A stretch of 64,000 bases of DNA from the NCBI GenBank assembly GCA_016715065.1, contig JADKBN010000029.1, positions 1 through 64,000 on the forward strand. The letters are read 5' to 3'. Below, in pieces: positions 18,781 through 32,377 of the stretch (position 1 is its first letter; each line of letters starts with the position of its first letter). Both the position numbers and the translations under genes were made by a program. The notes beneath the pieces were generated by a model. It saw only the letters and a list, made by a program, of their open reading frames with translations, ran no database searches and was not told the origin of the DNA. Source of the DNA: Fibrobacterota bacterium. Lineage in GTDB: Bacteria > Fibrobacterota > Fibrobacteria > UBA5070.

Positions 18781-21700
18781 TGTTAGAAACCAGGCTTTCC
18801 ACAGCGGTATCACCCGTAGGCCAATCAATCTGCCGGAAGGGATCCAAGGAAATATTCAGTGTGTGAGCACCAGGTTTGCAGGAGTATCCAACCGGAATGG
18901 ACCATTGCGCATCCAACTTCATCCCGGTTTGGATCCACCGCAACTTGCGGAGGCTATCAATGCCCGCAACACCATCACGAACACGGACAATCGCAGAGTC
19001 CAACCAAAGGGCACCGATGTAAGACGGCTTGGCTCGAACAGTCAGTTTCTGACCCAGCTTAACCGTGTCTGGAACTTGGATACCTGTGGCAGAGATCATT
19101 AAATCGTTCCCAAAGAGGAACCTACGGATCAACTGCCCGTAATCAGCAACCAGTTTAGACGAGTCTAATGCCGTCGCGCTCCAACTGGTAGGATGCACAC
19201 AAAGAACTGCGCCCAAGGTGTCCCAACTGCCACCCGCCAGGTAAGGTTGACGATAGAAGCTTTGGGTCCACCGGACTGTGTCGCTTCGGAAACTGCCCGA
19301 TGCGCTATCGAACACCTGTCGTGTTCTCCAGCCACCGGTGATTTTGGCAAAGATTCCTGGCAGGCGTTCCATTACGGAGTCACGCAAGGCAATTCCCCTG
19401 AGTGTATCGGCTCGCTGCAACAAGGTCAGGTCAGACAACAACGCCTTGTCCATCCAAGTTGTACGGACACCCTGCCGGATTGCCAGTGATGCAAGACCGG
19501 CCATACTAGCTGAATCCAGATACGGACTTGCAGCTCCAATCAAGGCGAGCATCGGACCCGGTGAATACACATCGCCAGTGCGCGTCTGACTGTTTGAAAG
19601 TGGAAGTTCACCTTGGACAGCAAAGCGTCCACCTCCGCGCACAAACCGGTAGATGGAGTTCCAGCCATCTCCCATGAATACAGAAGAATCCACCGGGACA
19701 CTCACAGACGCCACCGCACCCTGAGGCTTTGCACGCATGTAGGCCAACGCTACTGGTGCATCCCAAACAACCACGGATAGATTGCGATCCGTTGCCACAA
19801 CCTGAGCGGTGCGGTCTGCCAATCCGGATCGGTCGCGGATCACGACAAGATCTGGCAGTCCTTGAACCCAGATATTCCGTGAATGGATCACACGTGAGGT
19901 ATCCAACAACGTGATCTGAACCTTGTACAGACCCGAACGAAGGACCGAATCTTGCTTGCCACGGCCATTCCAACGGAACGTGGAAGCACCAATTTTCACA
20001 TCCACGGTATCCCTGCGAACTCGAACATTCGCGGCATCACGAACTGTGAGCAGGAGTTTCACTGACTTGGATGCCCAAGTGGTTATGTCCAGCACCCTTG
20101 GCATTCCTTTTCCGAAAGCCTTGTCCAGATCTGGATTCAGATCTGGCCAGATGGTATCGCTCGCAGGTGCACTCGCGATTGAATCAATCCCTGTCTTGGG
20201 CTTCAACAAGACCCACCGAACCGTGTCGATTCCTGACACAAATCCATCCAGGGTGGTCCAAGTCGCCAGAGCCGCCACAGGTGTGTGGTGCAAGGTATCC
20301 GGTGCCGACCAATTCCACGTGGCGAATCTTGCCACTTCCTGAATCGTGGATGGTGTTTTGATCCCAGCGGAATCACCGGCAGAATCCACGAGTTGGAGCC
20401 CTACCTTAACAGGCAGATTTGTGGAGAGACGTAGCTGCCCTGAAGGCTTGGGCAGTTGGAAGGTGTCCCGATCTGAGCGGAAGACGATTCCAGGATTCTT
20501 CGCTGTGAGAAGCACGACCTGACGATCCACCCGCGAGAGCGAGTCGGAACCAAGCCACGCCTCGATTCGATAACTTCCTGCCGTCAACATTGCTCCTGCA
20601 AGGCGACCATTCCAAAGCATGGAACGAGCACTGTCGTTTCCTGTCAAGTCTGGGAGACGGCCCAGCAAAACCCCAGCGCCATTGCGTACGCTCAGGTGAA
20701 CTGGAAGCGAGCTTGCGGAACGGAGATTCACAGAAATCACAGCCCCGTGAGCAGGGTTGCTAGTCGATGGAGCAAAGCGTTCCGGATTCGCGAGAACCTC
20801 TGCGACTCCTTGAGGGCGCCTTCCCACAGCCACCTGCAACGAGTGATTTTGAAGGGCATCCGGGAACACGAACTGCATGGTCCAAATCCCCCGTGCTGGA
20901 GCTCCATCCAAGCAGCCATCCCAAGTCATGGAATTGGCGCCAATTGTATATGCGAACGATCCGACTTGCCGGATGGTCCCCAACGAATCCAATAAGATTC
21001 GGTTCAATGTTCCTGACCGGTCAGCGGAGAAGGTCACCGTATGGCGAACCACACCACACTGCGGAGTAACCGGTTGACCAGCATCCGCCCAGTTCCACAC
21101 GTGCAACACCGGAGACTCTTTTGCGACTCGGATGGAAGCGCCAGTACGTGAACTGTCGTATCGCACAAACAAGGTGGAGATCCCCAACGGGAGCGAATCC
21201 CAGGGGAGGACCTGACGGAACGCACCGTCAAGCTTGACGGCAACGGGCATCGTAGGAGCATGCAACCAATCGACTGATCGAGAAGTATCCGCCATCCATG
21301 AAAGCCTCAAATCGGTTGGGAGCGGCTTCGCCACGAAGAGGGGAAGACCTGCACGGGCGTCTTCCTGATAGAACCCATCCAACTGGACGCCGTTGTTCAA
21401 TGAGGTGCTGGATGTGATCACAGGTCGATTACCGAAATGGCCATCATCGCGCTGCAAGAAAATCCACGAGAAATGCGGAACCTTTGCCCATAACACGATA
21501 TGGATCAGATCTCGTTCTGTTGACGTTCCCGAATCGATCGACACCAGCGTGGGCAGTGCTTCCAGTTTGCCATCAGAGCCCAAGTCATAGAGCCTGTACT
21601 TGGACTGCAAGGCATGCAAGTTTTGAAGAATGTTAGGGATGGAGTCACTATCGAAGTTCGGGATCCCTTCGAGATCATACAGCTCCCGTGCAGAAATGCG

Positions 21701-23284
21701 GTAGGTCAGCGTTGGCTGTTCGCTCGAATCGCTGGAGAATACGCGTCTTCCATCGGTATGGATTTCCACCACAGGACCAATGGGCGCAATTCTGCCGGAC
21801 TCGACACGCTGCGATAAGCTGGAGGGTGCAACCACAGACAGACTAAGCGCCGTTCCGGAAAGCGTAGAGCCGGTGGGCATCGCAATGGTTGCGCGCTGGT
21901 ACGGCGCATCTATGCTCGCAGTGGTACCGGACAAAAGTGCACCGGAAACGAAGCTGCGACGTTGAACAACAGCGTGGAGCGATCCATCAGAATCCTTTGC
22001 GTAGTGGATCACCACGGCGACCTCGTAACGCCCGGCTTTGCCCGTATTTTCCCACCATGCCAACGCGGGCATCAAGCTATCGCGATCCCACGGATCCGCG
22101 CCCGTTCGAGGCAGGTAGATTGCTTGGTCGCCAACGGAATCCTTGGTAAAGAACTTGTTGACAGGAACTGGCTGGAAGCCGGATGTGTCGTCAACGGGCC
22201 TGACAAGAACGCTGTAGTCATGGAACCGATAGTCCTGACCGCCAACTCGCATGGTGTCGCGGATCGAACCACGGAATCCGATCCACGACCGTGTCCCAGA
22301 GCGAGGATCCAACCCTAACAGGAAATTTTGAGGGCTCTGGCCTTGGATCGGAAGATCACCGTTGACCGTCGAGCCATCCGCATGAAAAACCTCGAGATCC
22401 CACGAGAAGTTCCTGATGTTGAAGGACGGATTGAATTTTGCGGAGTAGCGACCTGAAGCATCCATCTCGCGGAAGAATGTCGCCGCTGAACTTGCCGAAG
22501 GATCAGGGAGATTCGAAGGATTCACCATCCCCAAGAAACCATTGGTGTCCAATGCTGCCGCACGGCCTTGGAAGCGCGTCTTGTTAAACTCGCCTCCACC
22601 GTAGATCCATCCCTTGGTACGCCGGAACGTGGTGTCCAACGCAGAGGACCAATCCTTCATGGTGTCAGGTTTGTTCCGGTAATACACGGTGGCCCGCCAA
22701 GGATTTTGGAACTCCTTGACTTCCAGATGAAGGTTGGAAGCCTCAAGCTCTCCCAAAATGCCATCGGGTTGAACACGGTGACTCTGCAAGGGCACCGAGG
22801 CATGAAGGCTGTTGCGACGAATGAACCCGTAGCGCTTCCCTGTGGAGTCAGTCAGGGCAAGGAGGCGAGCAAACATGGAATCCAAGCGGATTGTCGCTGA
22901 ATCCACGTAAGTAACATTTTGCGCAGGGAAGGCAGTCCCAGCTCGCAACTTCAGAAACCGTCCAGTGTCTTGCGTGTAGTTGAAGTAATCCACGCTGTCG
23001 TGCTTCTGGATGGCGATCAGGGTATCTCCAGCCTTTTCGATGTACATCGCACCTGGAGACTCGTAGTTACCGAGAGGGAAAGGAATCCCGAGCGTGTCCC
23101 ACGTCACTTGGAACATGGAACTGTCGATCTTCAGGATCGGATGGAATTCCAACTGATCTTCATTTACCCCGTATGGCTGATCTTTATCTCTGAAAACTGA
23201 CCAATTTCCAATACACGGCACCATTAGGCCTTGATCGATCGAAGAAATTTTGAACGTACTCGAATTGATTGTACGGACGTCCAT
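18775..23284 (-). CDS. Giant modular secreted protein, N-terminal part
   Basis: About 1,500 codons. The frame formally runs on to a stop at 18674, but coding character passes to the other frame at about 18775, just after a CARDB-like end (DTAVESLVSNN). Repeated FlgD-like Ig blocks are visible: MLWNGRLAGAMLTAGSYRIE, FRWNGRGKQDSVLRSGLYKV and GIWTMQFVFPDA. The listed ATG at 23284 is unlikely to be the true start, since no signal peptide follows and related coding text continues upstream in other frames to about 23500. It lies between the 1,200-aa secreted protein and the Rhs gene on the same strand. Confidence 0.65.
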
Positions 23285-24519
<1,235 letters not shown>

Positions 24520-27500
24520 CTAGAGTCCTGGATAGACTTTAAGTCCATCGATCCTGCCAAGGTGTTGCCCAAAGCGTTCCTTGATGGCTCTGGCCTGTAA
24601 CAAGTCTGGCTGGATAGTCATCATCTCCACCCCCCTGCCTTGGGGCTGCCAAAGGTTAGGCCGCTCCACCAATGGCGGGGTCCAATTGCCACGCTGGAGA
24701 CTGGCAAAGTACTCCATCGAGTTGTAGAACTTGATGTAGTCCACCGCAAATGGAACCGTTAAAAACTTCCGAACGACTTGAGTGCCTTCCACTTGCGGAG
24801 CGAAGTCCACACGACGCTCGGGGAAGTAGGCAAGAGAACCTCTCGCCAGCGCTCGGAATTTGAATTCCGTCGAGGCTTGAGGAGTCCACAGCGGATCGTT
24901 CAGGGAATCAGAAAGAACGATGACCGAGGTATCCAGTTCTTTCTGCTCAGAGATCAAGGTGAAGCTGGATGAGGCAACCACAGGTGCACCGGATCGGGCA
25001 AGGTCCCGAAGCACAGCAAAGAATCCAAGCGAATCACCAACAGGAAGTTTGCCACCCACACGGAAGTTCCATGACCATGTTCCCGCTAGAGTTTTGATGG
25101 AATCCCCAAGCAAGACCAACGAATCTTGGTTCGCTCCCCGCACGAGCAACCGATACAACCCCGATCGAGGAAGCGAAACTCCCACTGACACTCTTGGTGC
25201 AGCCCCAAGACTTGCGAGGTAACGTGTTTTGGTCGGACTCACGGTCAAGATTTGACTTCGAACGGATGTATCGGGAAATACACGGAAGATCAGTTGGGTA
25301 TCGATCAAAGTTCCGGTCGAAGCGTTCCACGCTTGCACTTGCCATGCATACCAGCCTGAATCCAGTACAGCCCCAAATCCCGTGCGGCCAGTCTGTACAA
25401 AGCGCAAGGTGGAGCCGGTTAGGCGCATGGACCTTACATCCAAAGTGACTCCCGCACTGGCACGTCCAAGAGAATCACTAGGTACCAAAACCCCAGAGAC
25501 ATCCAATGTTCCACTCGTCGCCGAAAGTCCCCACACCAACGAATCATCGGTGGTACTGGCGTTTTGCAGGTTGATGGTTCGAAGTGGATTGCCCGGAAAA
25601 ATGACCCGGCTGGAATCCACGACCTTGAGCGAAATTCCGCCGGTGCGCCCAGGCGCCCATTTGACTCGCTTCGAGTCGTAGGAAATCAATCCGCTCGCGC
25701 CTTCGGTCGCGACAACTAACGTGTAGCTTCCTGTGTCCTTGGTTTGAGGATCGAACCACGCCAGCAATCCATCCGAGGCTTGATCCTGGATCCCTGTGTT
25801 AGAGCGTGGCCAACGACCATCCGTGCTTCCACTGGACAATCCGACCTGATCGAACGGCTGTTGAGCGGAAAGAGGCACCGGCATCGGAGTCCACGTGCGA
25901 CTTCCCAGCAACTCCTGGACATTTTTTGCCTTCGCTGGGAGCTGGACGATGCCTCGAATCCACCAAGCCCGGTATTGTTGAAAACCCGCGCCTAAATCAC
26001 TCGAAGTCGCCACACCACGCACGGGAACAGTCCCGGAAACGTTCGCGCCTTCGGTTGGCGAAGAGATCACAGTCGACACAGAATCGATCACGACTGGTAC
26101 CGCCACCTTGATCGAGTCGCCCTGCGCATTCTTGACAACGAGGGTCAAATCATTCTTGCCCGATACCCAACCATTCGATTGCGGACGCATCGAGCATTTC
26201 AGCACCAGCGTGGTGTCCAGTCCACGTGGAATGGTTATGTCGCTGTATGTCCGATCAGGGCACGCCAACACATTGCCGCCCGGCTGGCGAAGCGAGAGTG
26301 TCCCCGCATCCAAGTCACGAATGCGTACAGTGACGGTCGCCATGTAATCCGTTCCAGCTCGCAGTGGAAATGGCGAGACCGATCCATCGACTCGTGCCAA
26401 GAACGATTTGATCTGGAACGTCGAGGTCACTACGGTATCACCTTGGACACGAGCCAGTTTCCATGGACCGACCCAGTCGGAAGAGTTCGATGCACGATCT
26501 GCTGCCGTAACACTGATCGAGTACTGACCATCTGGAAGACGCGCTCCGCCAGCATCCTTGCCGTCGAACTTCAATGTGGCCGCTTTAACAAACGGCCACT
26601 CCCATGTGCCACCAACCGTATTTGTCCAACGAACAGTCCCTTGCCAAGCAGCAGCTGTATCCGGAAGGTCACGGATGCTTGACGTCACCACAGTCAGCGG
26701 CGTGGCATCCGATACGCGGGCCGCGCCGCTTGCGAGAGTGCCCGACCACAAGAACCTTGGAGCACCAGTTGGACGATCCACATCGACAACGAATGATTTC
26801 CACAGAATCAGCGAATCCGATGCGGACTGTACACGGGCACGCACCCAATACTTTCCAGAGGTTGTACCAACTCCGTTCCAATGCCAATCGTTGACACCGA
26901 CAGGAAGATTCTGGTTGGTGACAATATTTGCCTGTCTGCTCCCGGAGGCGGAATCGCGGATCACATCCAACGTGATCGTAACGGACATTGTTCCCGCAGA
27001 TGCCAGCCGAACCAACAGCTGGCGATTGTTTGTCGCCGAATACACTTCGGGATCCACTTCCAGATCTCCCACCGCGACCGTTCCCCGATGATGGAACACA
27101 CCCCACAAACGCGCCCAAGCTCTCTGAACCACTCCAAATCCGGCAGGTGCCATCCCGGTACTTTCAGCATCACGGGAACCACCTGAGGTTCTGGTAAATC
27201 CAAGCTTCTGCAAGGGCGACCGAAGAATCCAGCGCAGTTTGGTTGCACCCAAACCAGCCTCAACGATGTAGCCGGAGCGAAGCCGCGCACGCACAACAAA
27301 TTGACCAGCATCGGATGGCAGCGCGATCTGTTCGGCAGCATCCGGTAACGGAACATCCGCCCAAGCTGAGGCGCTGGAAACCTTCACGGCTCCAGAAGCG
27401 GTGATCACAGCCAAACGGATCGATCCTGCAACAGCAATCCAATCTGCAGAAATCAGTTCCACAGGGCTTCCGATGGCAGGAGCCACTTGGTTCCAGGCTC

Positions 27501-28114
27501 CAAAGTTTGAGCCGTTACGAATCGATAGATATCCACGACCATCCGTGAGCACGGCGACAAGGCTATCCCCGCGAGCGATCAATGCCGACACATCAACAGG
27601 GAAGGCCGCACCCATCGCAACGCCACTCAACGTTTGTATGGAATCGTATGCACCTACCGAACTGGAATACACTTGCGCGCCTCGTGCCTGAACCACAACA
27701 GGCGAAGCGACTCCGGCCTGCACAGGCAAGGTGATCCGGCTTGGAGAATCAAAGCGCGTAACGGAGTTCACCTTTCCTGTACCGTCAAAATTGGCATTCC
27801 ACTGCCGCCATCCGAGAGTCGTCTTGGACAGGGTGAAAAGCTTTCCACCGACCATGATGCCTGTTCTCTGAAAGAACACAGGGCCATCGATCAATGCTTC
27901 TCCGATATCCAATGGGAACTTTGCAGCGCGTGCCTTGGCTGTATCTGGATTTCCCCTGGTAGCCGTGCGCGCAGGCGGTCAGCACATGCACTCCTCCAGA
28001 GGCATCTACCTGTACGAATTCCTGGCCGGACGAAACGTCCACCTCCGCACGAGTCAAGCCACCGTTCCAAGTTCCAGCCAATGTCATCAAAGCTGTGGCA
28101 ATTCCAAACATCAT
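24520..28114 (-). CDS. Large secreted protein with beta-propeller-like and FlgD/Ig-like repeats (one frameshift)
   Basis: About 1,198 codons. Start ATG 28114 overlaps the stop of the DUF2059 gene (ATGATG). The N-terminus (MMFGIATALMTLAGTWNGG) looks like a signal peptide. The frame is lost near the C tract 27953-27956 and resumes in the frame open from 27912 to the stop at 24520. The first ~300 residues hold repeated blades (YLSIRNGSNFGAWNQV, IRLAVITASGAVKVS). Then comes AWARLWG, the same RLWG block as in the giant gene, and Ig/FlgD-like repeats (DWHWNGVGTTSGKYWVRARV). No enzyme motif is seen. It is probably exported together with the giant and Rhs proteins. Confidence 0.65.
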
Positions 28115-28623
28115 CGCGAAGCTCCCCCGGCAGACGCGCCGTGCTTCATGCTTTCGAACACTTTTCGGACCTGGTCTTCCGACTTGAGGTCCTGCGGAAA
28201 TTTGTCTGGATGCTCTTTTTGGAGCACTCCGTAAATGCGAACGCCCGTTAGTGCTGCAACTGCAGCAGTGCGTGACACCAAGACTTGCGAAGTCTGGAAA
28301 AACTTCTTGCCCGTTTCCGTCGACATGAACTTGTCGATCTCGGTGAGTTCAGCCACCGTAAAGGACTTCCGCCAAACCTGAATCATCTCGTCTTCCATCT
28401 GTGTGGACTGGATTTCGAGTTCGACCTTCTTCCAGGTCTGCAAAGGCAGTTCCGGATGAGCCGAACGAGTCGCTTCCATTTGCCTGCGCATCTGGGTCCG
28501 GACATTTTCCACAATGCCTGTTCGCACGATCACCTTGCGGATCAACGCATCCTCAGCGCTCGCTGGGGCGGCGTGACAGGACAAGGCGAGAAGGCCGACG
28601 AGGAGAATTGGATGAAATTTCAC
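28111..28623 (-). CDS. DUF2059 family periplasmic protein
   Basis: 170 aa with a signal peptide (MKFHPILLVGLLALSCHAAP; the Cys could also be lipidated). The remainder is helical, with the DUF2059 pattern in its second half (FTVAELTEIDKFMSTETGKK). The biochemical role of this family is not established. It is the first gene of the minus-strand run and its stop overlaps the ATG of the 1,200-aa secreted protein, so the two are translated together. This suggests a helper role in export or folding, which is an inference from position. Confidence 0.75.
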   Translation of the reverse strand: MKFHPILLVGLLALSCHAAPASAEDALIRKVIVRTGIVENVRTQMRRQMEATRSAHPELPLQTWKKVELEIQSTQMEDEMIQVWRKSFTVAELTEIDKFMSTETGKKFFQTSQVLVSRTAAVAALTGVRIYGVLQKEHPDKFPQDLKSEDQVRKVFESMKHGASAGGASR

Positions 28624-29062
28624 GGGAATAGAGTCCTGAAGAAGGCTCGATGGTGCGGGGAGGTGCTACCCAACCCAATAGGTGAATAGCAGGCCAAATT
28701 AGCCAAGGCGGGGAGGGGATCCAAGCACTTTGCGCATGCATGGAGACGAGGGAACAGCTTGGAATCTACGCAAGTCCAAGCAAAAAATCAACTTACGGCG
28801 GTCAGAAAAATATGAGGTCTGATCGCAGAAGTGCAGAGCGCCAAGCCTACTCGCCCCTCCCCTCGCGGGCGACTTGGAGCCACCTATGCTGATGAATATG
28901 GCCTCATTCTGGAGTGCGGCAGGAGGGCGTTCGAATGCCTGAAAATTGTGTCTGCACCGCTTTCAGGTGCGTACCTTATGCGTACTTACCTAAGTTCATC
29001 GAACTTCATATACGCGATTAAAGCTAGCATTTATCGAGGTTAATCGCTTCCTGTAGTATAGA

Positions 29063-29151
29063 CCATGGCTCCATAGGAAAAGACCCGCTCTTCTAAGCGG
29101 GTCTTTTTCGTAAGACGAAGCGAAGCGCTCGACACAGGCTGCAATGAAAAG
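29063..29151 (+). repeat. Left imperfect flanking repeat of the helicase cassette
   Basis: Contains in order CATGGCTCC, AGGAAAAG, CCC, a hairpin, GGGTCTTTT and CAGGCTGCAATGAAAAG. The same blocks in the same order occur at 32378-32457 after the helicase gene. Similarity is patchy, with differing spacers. Confidence 0.5.
29078..29107 (+). terminator. Strong intrinsic terminator, probably bidirectional
   Basis: A perfect 12-bp stem AAAAGACCCGCT/AGCGGGTCTTTT with a 6-nt loop. T-rich sequence follows on the plus strand and A-rich sequence precedes it, so it can act in both directions. No plus-strand gene precedes it in the window, so what it ends is unclear. Confidence 0.75.
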
Positions 29152-29259
29152 TGCCGTTGCTTCCACGAGGCGAGGGTGGGTGCCATGCGATCTCTGCGGC
29201 CGAAACTCCTTTTGATCTCGACAACGATATTCATCATGTAGGCGCATATTCACTCCGTA

Positions 29260-29529
29260 GTGAAAATCAACGATTCAGTGAATTTCGCTGTCAGCGGCTT
29301 GTTGGACAGGTGCGGCAATTGCAGCCTCCGCTTTGCCCGGGACATCATCGAAGCTCGAGGCAACCCCAATGTTTTCAAGGCCTGTTTCGAACATGACATT
29401 TATTGCCGCGATGCGGGATGGGGGCTAAATTCTTCGGCCATGCCCGCCCTGCGCCCGCGTGGCGGTAGCCACAAATCCGATCAAACGCCTGTCTTCGACG
29501 CAACGGTCGAGGCTTCCAAGTACAATTAG
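29260..29529 (+). CDS. Possible small protein directly before the helicase gene
   Basis: 89 codons from GTG 29260 to a TAG at 29527-29529 that abuts the ATG of the helicase. The middle is cysteine-rich (RCGNCSLRFARD, then CFEHDIYCRD), which might bind metal, but no family is recognised. No clear ribosome-binding site is seen. The exact abutment with the next gene is the main reason for listing it; it may be a chance frame. Confidence 0.3.
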   Translation: MKINDSVNFAVSGLLDRCGNCSLRFARDIIEARGNPNVFKACFEHDIYCRDAGWGLNSSAMPALRPRGGSHKSDQTPVFDATVEASKYN

Positions 29530-32352
29530 ATGAAGTCGATTCAACGACTCCTCCGCACCCATATCCGTACAACCCAACATGGACTCGTCCTGTCTGTTGG
29601 CTCGGATCCATGGAAAACGATTCCCATCGCGGACCTCGAGTCGATTGCCCAAGGAGCATTTCTTGGATTTCCCTTCATCCATATCGTGACCAGATCTGGG
29701 GGGCACACAGTACTTCGTGGAGAAACTGCGCCGGTGATCGAGGCGCTCCAAACACAACTCGAGGACCTCGCTGTTCGCTGCTTTCGGCATGCGGATGCAT
29801 TGCTTGCTGGAGTTTACCCCTCACTGAAAACCTTGGATCAGGCATGGGCGCGAACGGTTTCGGACCTTGGCGACTCGATCCCAACGCTCCGCTCCCCTTT
29901 CGTCTCGATCCTGCTGGGAAAGAACTACACCCTCGACCAAACACGAAGTCTTTGGGATGCCATGGAAAAGACCGGAGAGGCTCGGGAACAGCTCAGGCGC
30001 ATCCATGTCGAGACCGAAATTGACTCCTTCAAAGAGTATTTCGACACGGTCGAGAAAATGCCGCTCACGGATGAACAACGCGAAGCCTGCGTTGTCGCCG
30101 ACGATCGGCAAATTCTCGTCGCCGCGGCCGGTAGCGGAAAAAGCTCCACGATCACGGCAAAGGTCGGTTACCTGCTGAAAAAAGGCTGGGTCAAACCTGA
30201 AGAAATCGTCGTCCTTGCCTTCAACAGCGATGCTGCCAAGGAGATCAAAGAGCGATGCTTGGAACGACTCCGCGAAATTTCTGGGATCGAAAAAATCACG
30301 TGCAGCACCTTTCACGCGTTCGGTAGGAACCTAAGCCGAAGCCAGTTTCCCAATGGACGGATTCCGCAAGTTTCACCGATGGCCACTGCGGACGGAACGG
30401 CACTTCGACACTCGCTTCTCCGATGGATCGTTCAGGATCTGATTTTCTCGAGTGGATCACAAACAACCGCTGATGCCTTCAAAATGCTCCAGGATGTTAC
30501 CAAGGGAAATGACTCCCCTTCGTTGTCTGTGAAGGCAAACGAAAAACGGGCTCCATTTCTGACCTTGCGTGGCGAAAAAGTAAATTCGATCCAAGAGCAG
30601 AAGATCGCTGATTTCCTGCATTCCTACGGGATCATGTACGAGTACGAACAGCCATACAAGTTCGATGTCTCCGACGCGGACCATGCCCAATATCGACCCG
30701 ACTTCTACTTCCCAACGATCGATGTCTATTACGAGCATTTCGCGATCAACTCCAAGGGGGAGGCTCCTCCCGACTTCGCTGGTTATCTTGAAAAAACAAA
30801 ATGGCGTCGAGAGATCCATCCAAAGATGGGAACCTTGTTCTTCGAAACCTTGAGTGCCGATTTCGAGGACCGGAGCATCTTCGACAAGATCCTGTACTGG
30901 CTCCACGAATTCGGCTACGACTTCGAAAACGACATCTCATCTCGCATCGCCAAAGGAGCGATCGAAATCAATGAACCAGCCATCGCGACCTTGGACCAGT
31001 TCATTAGCAACCGCAAGCTCAGCGGCATCACCGACCAAAAGCTCTACGAGAAGGCATCGATGCAGTCGCCTTGGATCGGACTGTTACTTCCCTTCGTGAT
31101 CGAAGTCGGCAATCGGTACGAAAAAGCACTGAGGCAGTACGAGGAGATCGACTTCACCGATATGATCCTGATGGCGACCAAGGCGATCGAGGCATCTTCC
31201 GAACCACTTCCCTTTCGATACTTTCTGATCGACGAGTTCCAGGATATATCGGCCATCCGAGCCGACATGGTTCGTGCGCTCCTGCGTAGATGCCCTGGAT
31301 CCAAGTTGTTCTGCGTCGGTGACGACTGGCAGTCGATCAATGGATTTTCCGGATCCGAACTGAAGCTCATGACCCGATTCCAGCAGGAGTTCGGAGAGGG
31401 GACTGAACAGTATTTGACACAGACCTTTCGGTCAAATCAGGGAATCGCCACGGTTGCAGCCACCTTCGTTATGCGGAATCCCGATCAACTCCCGAAAAAA
31501 GTGGTTGCCCATGACAAGTCCGAAAGAAAGGTCATCGAAGTCCATCTCATGGACACGGAGGCGGACCTTGAGGGCATTTTCTGGAACATCCTTCAGCAAC
31601 AGCGGCGTGCGCCGAGCAAGAGGAAAAAGACGACCATCTTCGCTCTTGCTCGGTACAACCACTACTTCGCCAAAAACGGAAGAAATCCCAACCCGTTCGA
31701 AGCTTGCCACAAGCATTGGATTGAACAACTCGCGCTGGAGGGCAAAGATGATTTCTCTGTCGAGATGGAGACCTTCCATCGCTCCAAAGGACGAGAATGC
31801 GACATCGCAATCCTTCTCGGACTCGTAACGGAGAAGGGGAACAAGCGAAGCGTTCCTAGCAGGATGCCCGAGGACAAACTGACACAGTTACCACTGATGG
31901 ACAAGGAGCCATTCCCCGATGCCGAGGAACGTCGGCTGTTCTACGTCGCCATGACGCGTGCACGACACAAGGTGGTGATCCCAACTCTCAAAAAACACGT
32001 TTCCCCTTTTCTCGCGGAGCTGCGAAATTTTCCTGAGCAAGCAACTTTCTTCCACCAGGGCAGACGGCTAGAAAGCTGCCATTCCTGCGACACAGGGTTC
32101 ACGGCAAGGCAGGGCATTCGCATCACCTGTAACAACCACAACTGCGAGCTCGGAATCTTCAACAAGTCCATTCGCTGTCCAGCATGTGGACAAGGAACCA
32201 TCGCCGCGCTTTCCGGTCAGTTCGGTATCTGGATTGGCTGCAGCAACTATCCATCCTGCAAGCACACGCACCTCTCCGCTCCTTCCAGAAACCTTTCGCA
32301 AGCTGGAGCGACGGAAGCCAAAGACCTAACTCCAAATCTGAAAGATTTCTGA
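29530..32352 (+). CDS. Helicase IV (HelD)-like UvrD-family helicase with nuclease-like insert and zinc ribbon
   Basis: 940 aa, compared with about 680 for E. coli HelD. The N-terminal ~110 residues resemble the HelD N-terminal domain. The superfamily 1 motor follows: Walker A AAAGSGKSS (Lys204), DEFQD (568-572), VGDDWQSI, QTFRSN, FHRSKGREC and FYVAMTRAR. The LARYNHY block is also HelD-like. Inserted between motor motifs at ~350-430 is a segment with YRPDFYF (Asp391) and YYEHF (Glu402), which looks like a PD-(D/E)xK-type fold lacking the usual Lys. The C-terminus (~850-925) is a topoisomerase-type zinc ribbon (C850xxC853, then CPACG and CSNYPSC). It probably unwinds DNA in repair or defence. 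A terminator follows. Confidence 0.85.
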   Translation: MKSIQRLLRTHIRTTQHGLVLSVGSDPWKTIPIADLESIAQGAFLGFPFIHIVTRSGGHTVLRGETAPVIEALQTQLEDLAVRCFRHADALLAGVYPSLKTLDQAWARTVSDLGDSIPTLRSPFVSILLGKNYTLDQTRSLWDAMEKTGEAREQLRRIHVETEIDSFKEYFDTVEKMPLTDEQREACVVADDRQILVAAAGSGKSSTITAKVGYLLKKGWVKPEEIVVLAFNSDAAKEIKERCLERLREISGIEKITCSTFHAFGRNLSRSQFPNGRIPQVSPMATADGTALRHSLLRWIVQDLIFSSGSQTTADAFKMLQDVTKGNDSPSLSVKANEKRAPFLTLRGEKVNSIQEQKIADFLHSYGIMYEYEQPYKFDVSDADHAQYRPDFYFPTIDVYYEHFAINSKGEAPPDFAGYLEKTKWRREIHPKMGTLFFETLSADFEDRSIFDKILYWLHEFGYDFENDISSRIAKGAIEINEPAIATLDQFISNRKLSGITDQKLYEKASMQSPWIGLLLPFVIEVGNRYEKALRQYEEIDFTDMILMATKAIEASSEPLPFRYFLIDEFQDISAIRADMVRALLRRCPGSKLFCVGDDWQSINGFSGSELKLMTRFQQEFGEGTEQYLTQTFRSNQGIATVAATFVMRNPDQLPKKVVAHDKSERKVIEVHLMDTEADLEGIFWNILQQQRRAPSKRKKTTIFALARYNHYFAKNGRNPNPFEACHKHWIEQLALEGKDDFSVEMETFHRSKGRECDIAILLGLVTEKGNKRSVPSRMPEDKLTQLPLMDKEPFPDAEERRLFYVAMTRARHKVVIPTLKKHVSPFLAELRNFPEQATFFHQGRRLESCHSCDTGFTARQGIRITCNNHNCELGIFNKSIRCPACGQGTIAALSGQFGIWIGCSNYPSCKHTHLSAPSRNLSQAGATEAKDLTPNLKDF

Positions 32353-32377
32353 ATGTTTTGGGAGCGACGTGCGAATC

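Larger units (their letters stand above)
28624..29259. other. Intergenic region upstream of the DUF2059 gene and the helicase cassette
   Basis: About 640 bp without a convincing gene. It should contain the promoter of the minus-strand secreted-protein run (near 28630-28800) and it holds the terminator at 29078-29107 and the left flanking segment of the helicase cassette. No tRNA or other RNA gene was recognised. Confidence 0.55.

Noticed and set aside
29041..29110. tRNA gene near the left flanking segment
   Set aside because: The hairpin is a terminator; no cloverleaf, anticodon arm or CCA end could be traced.
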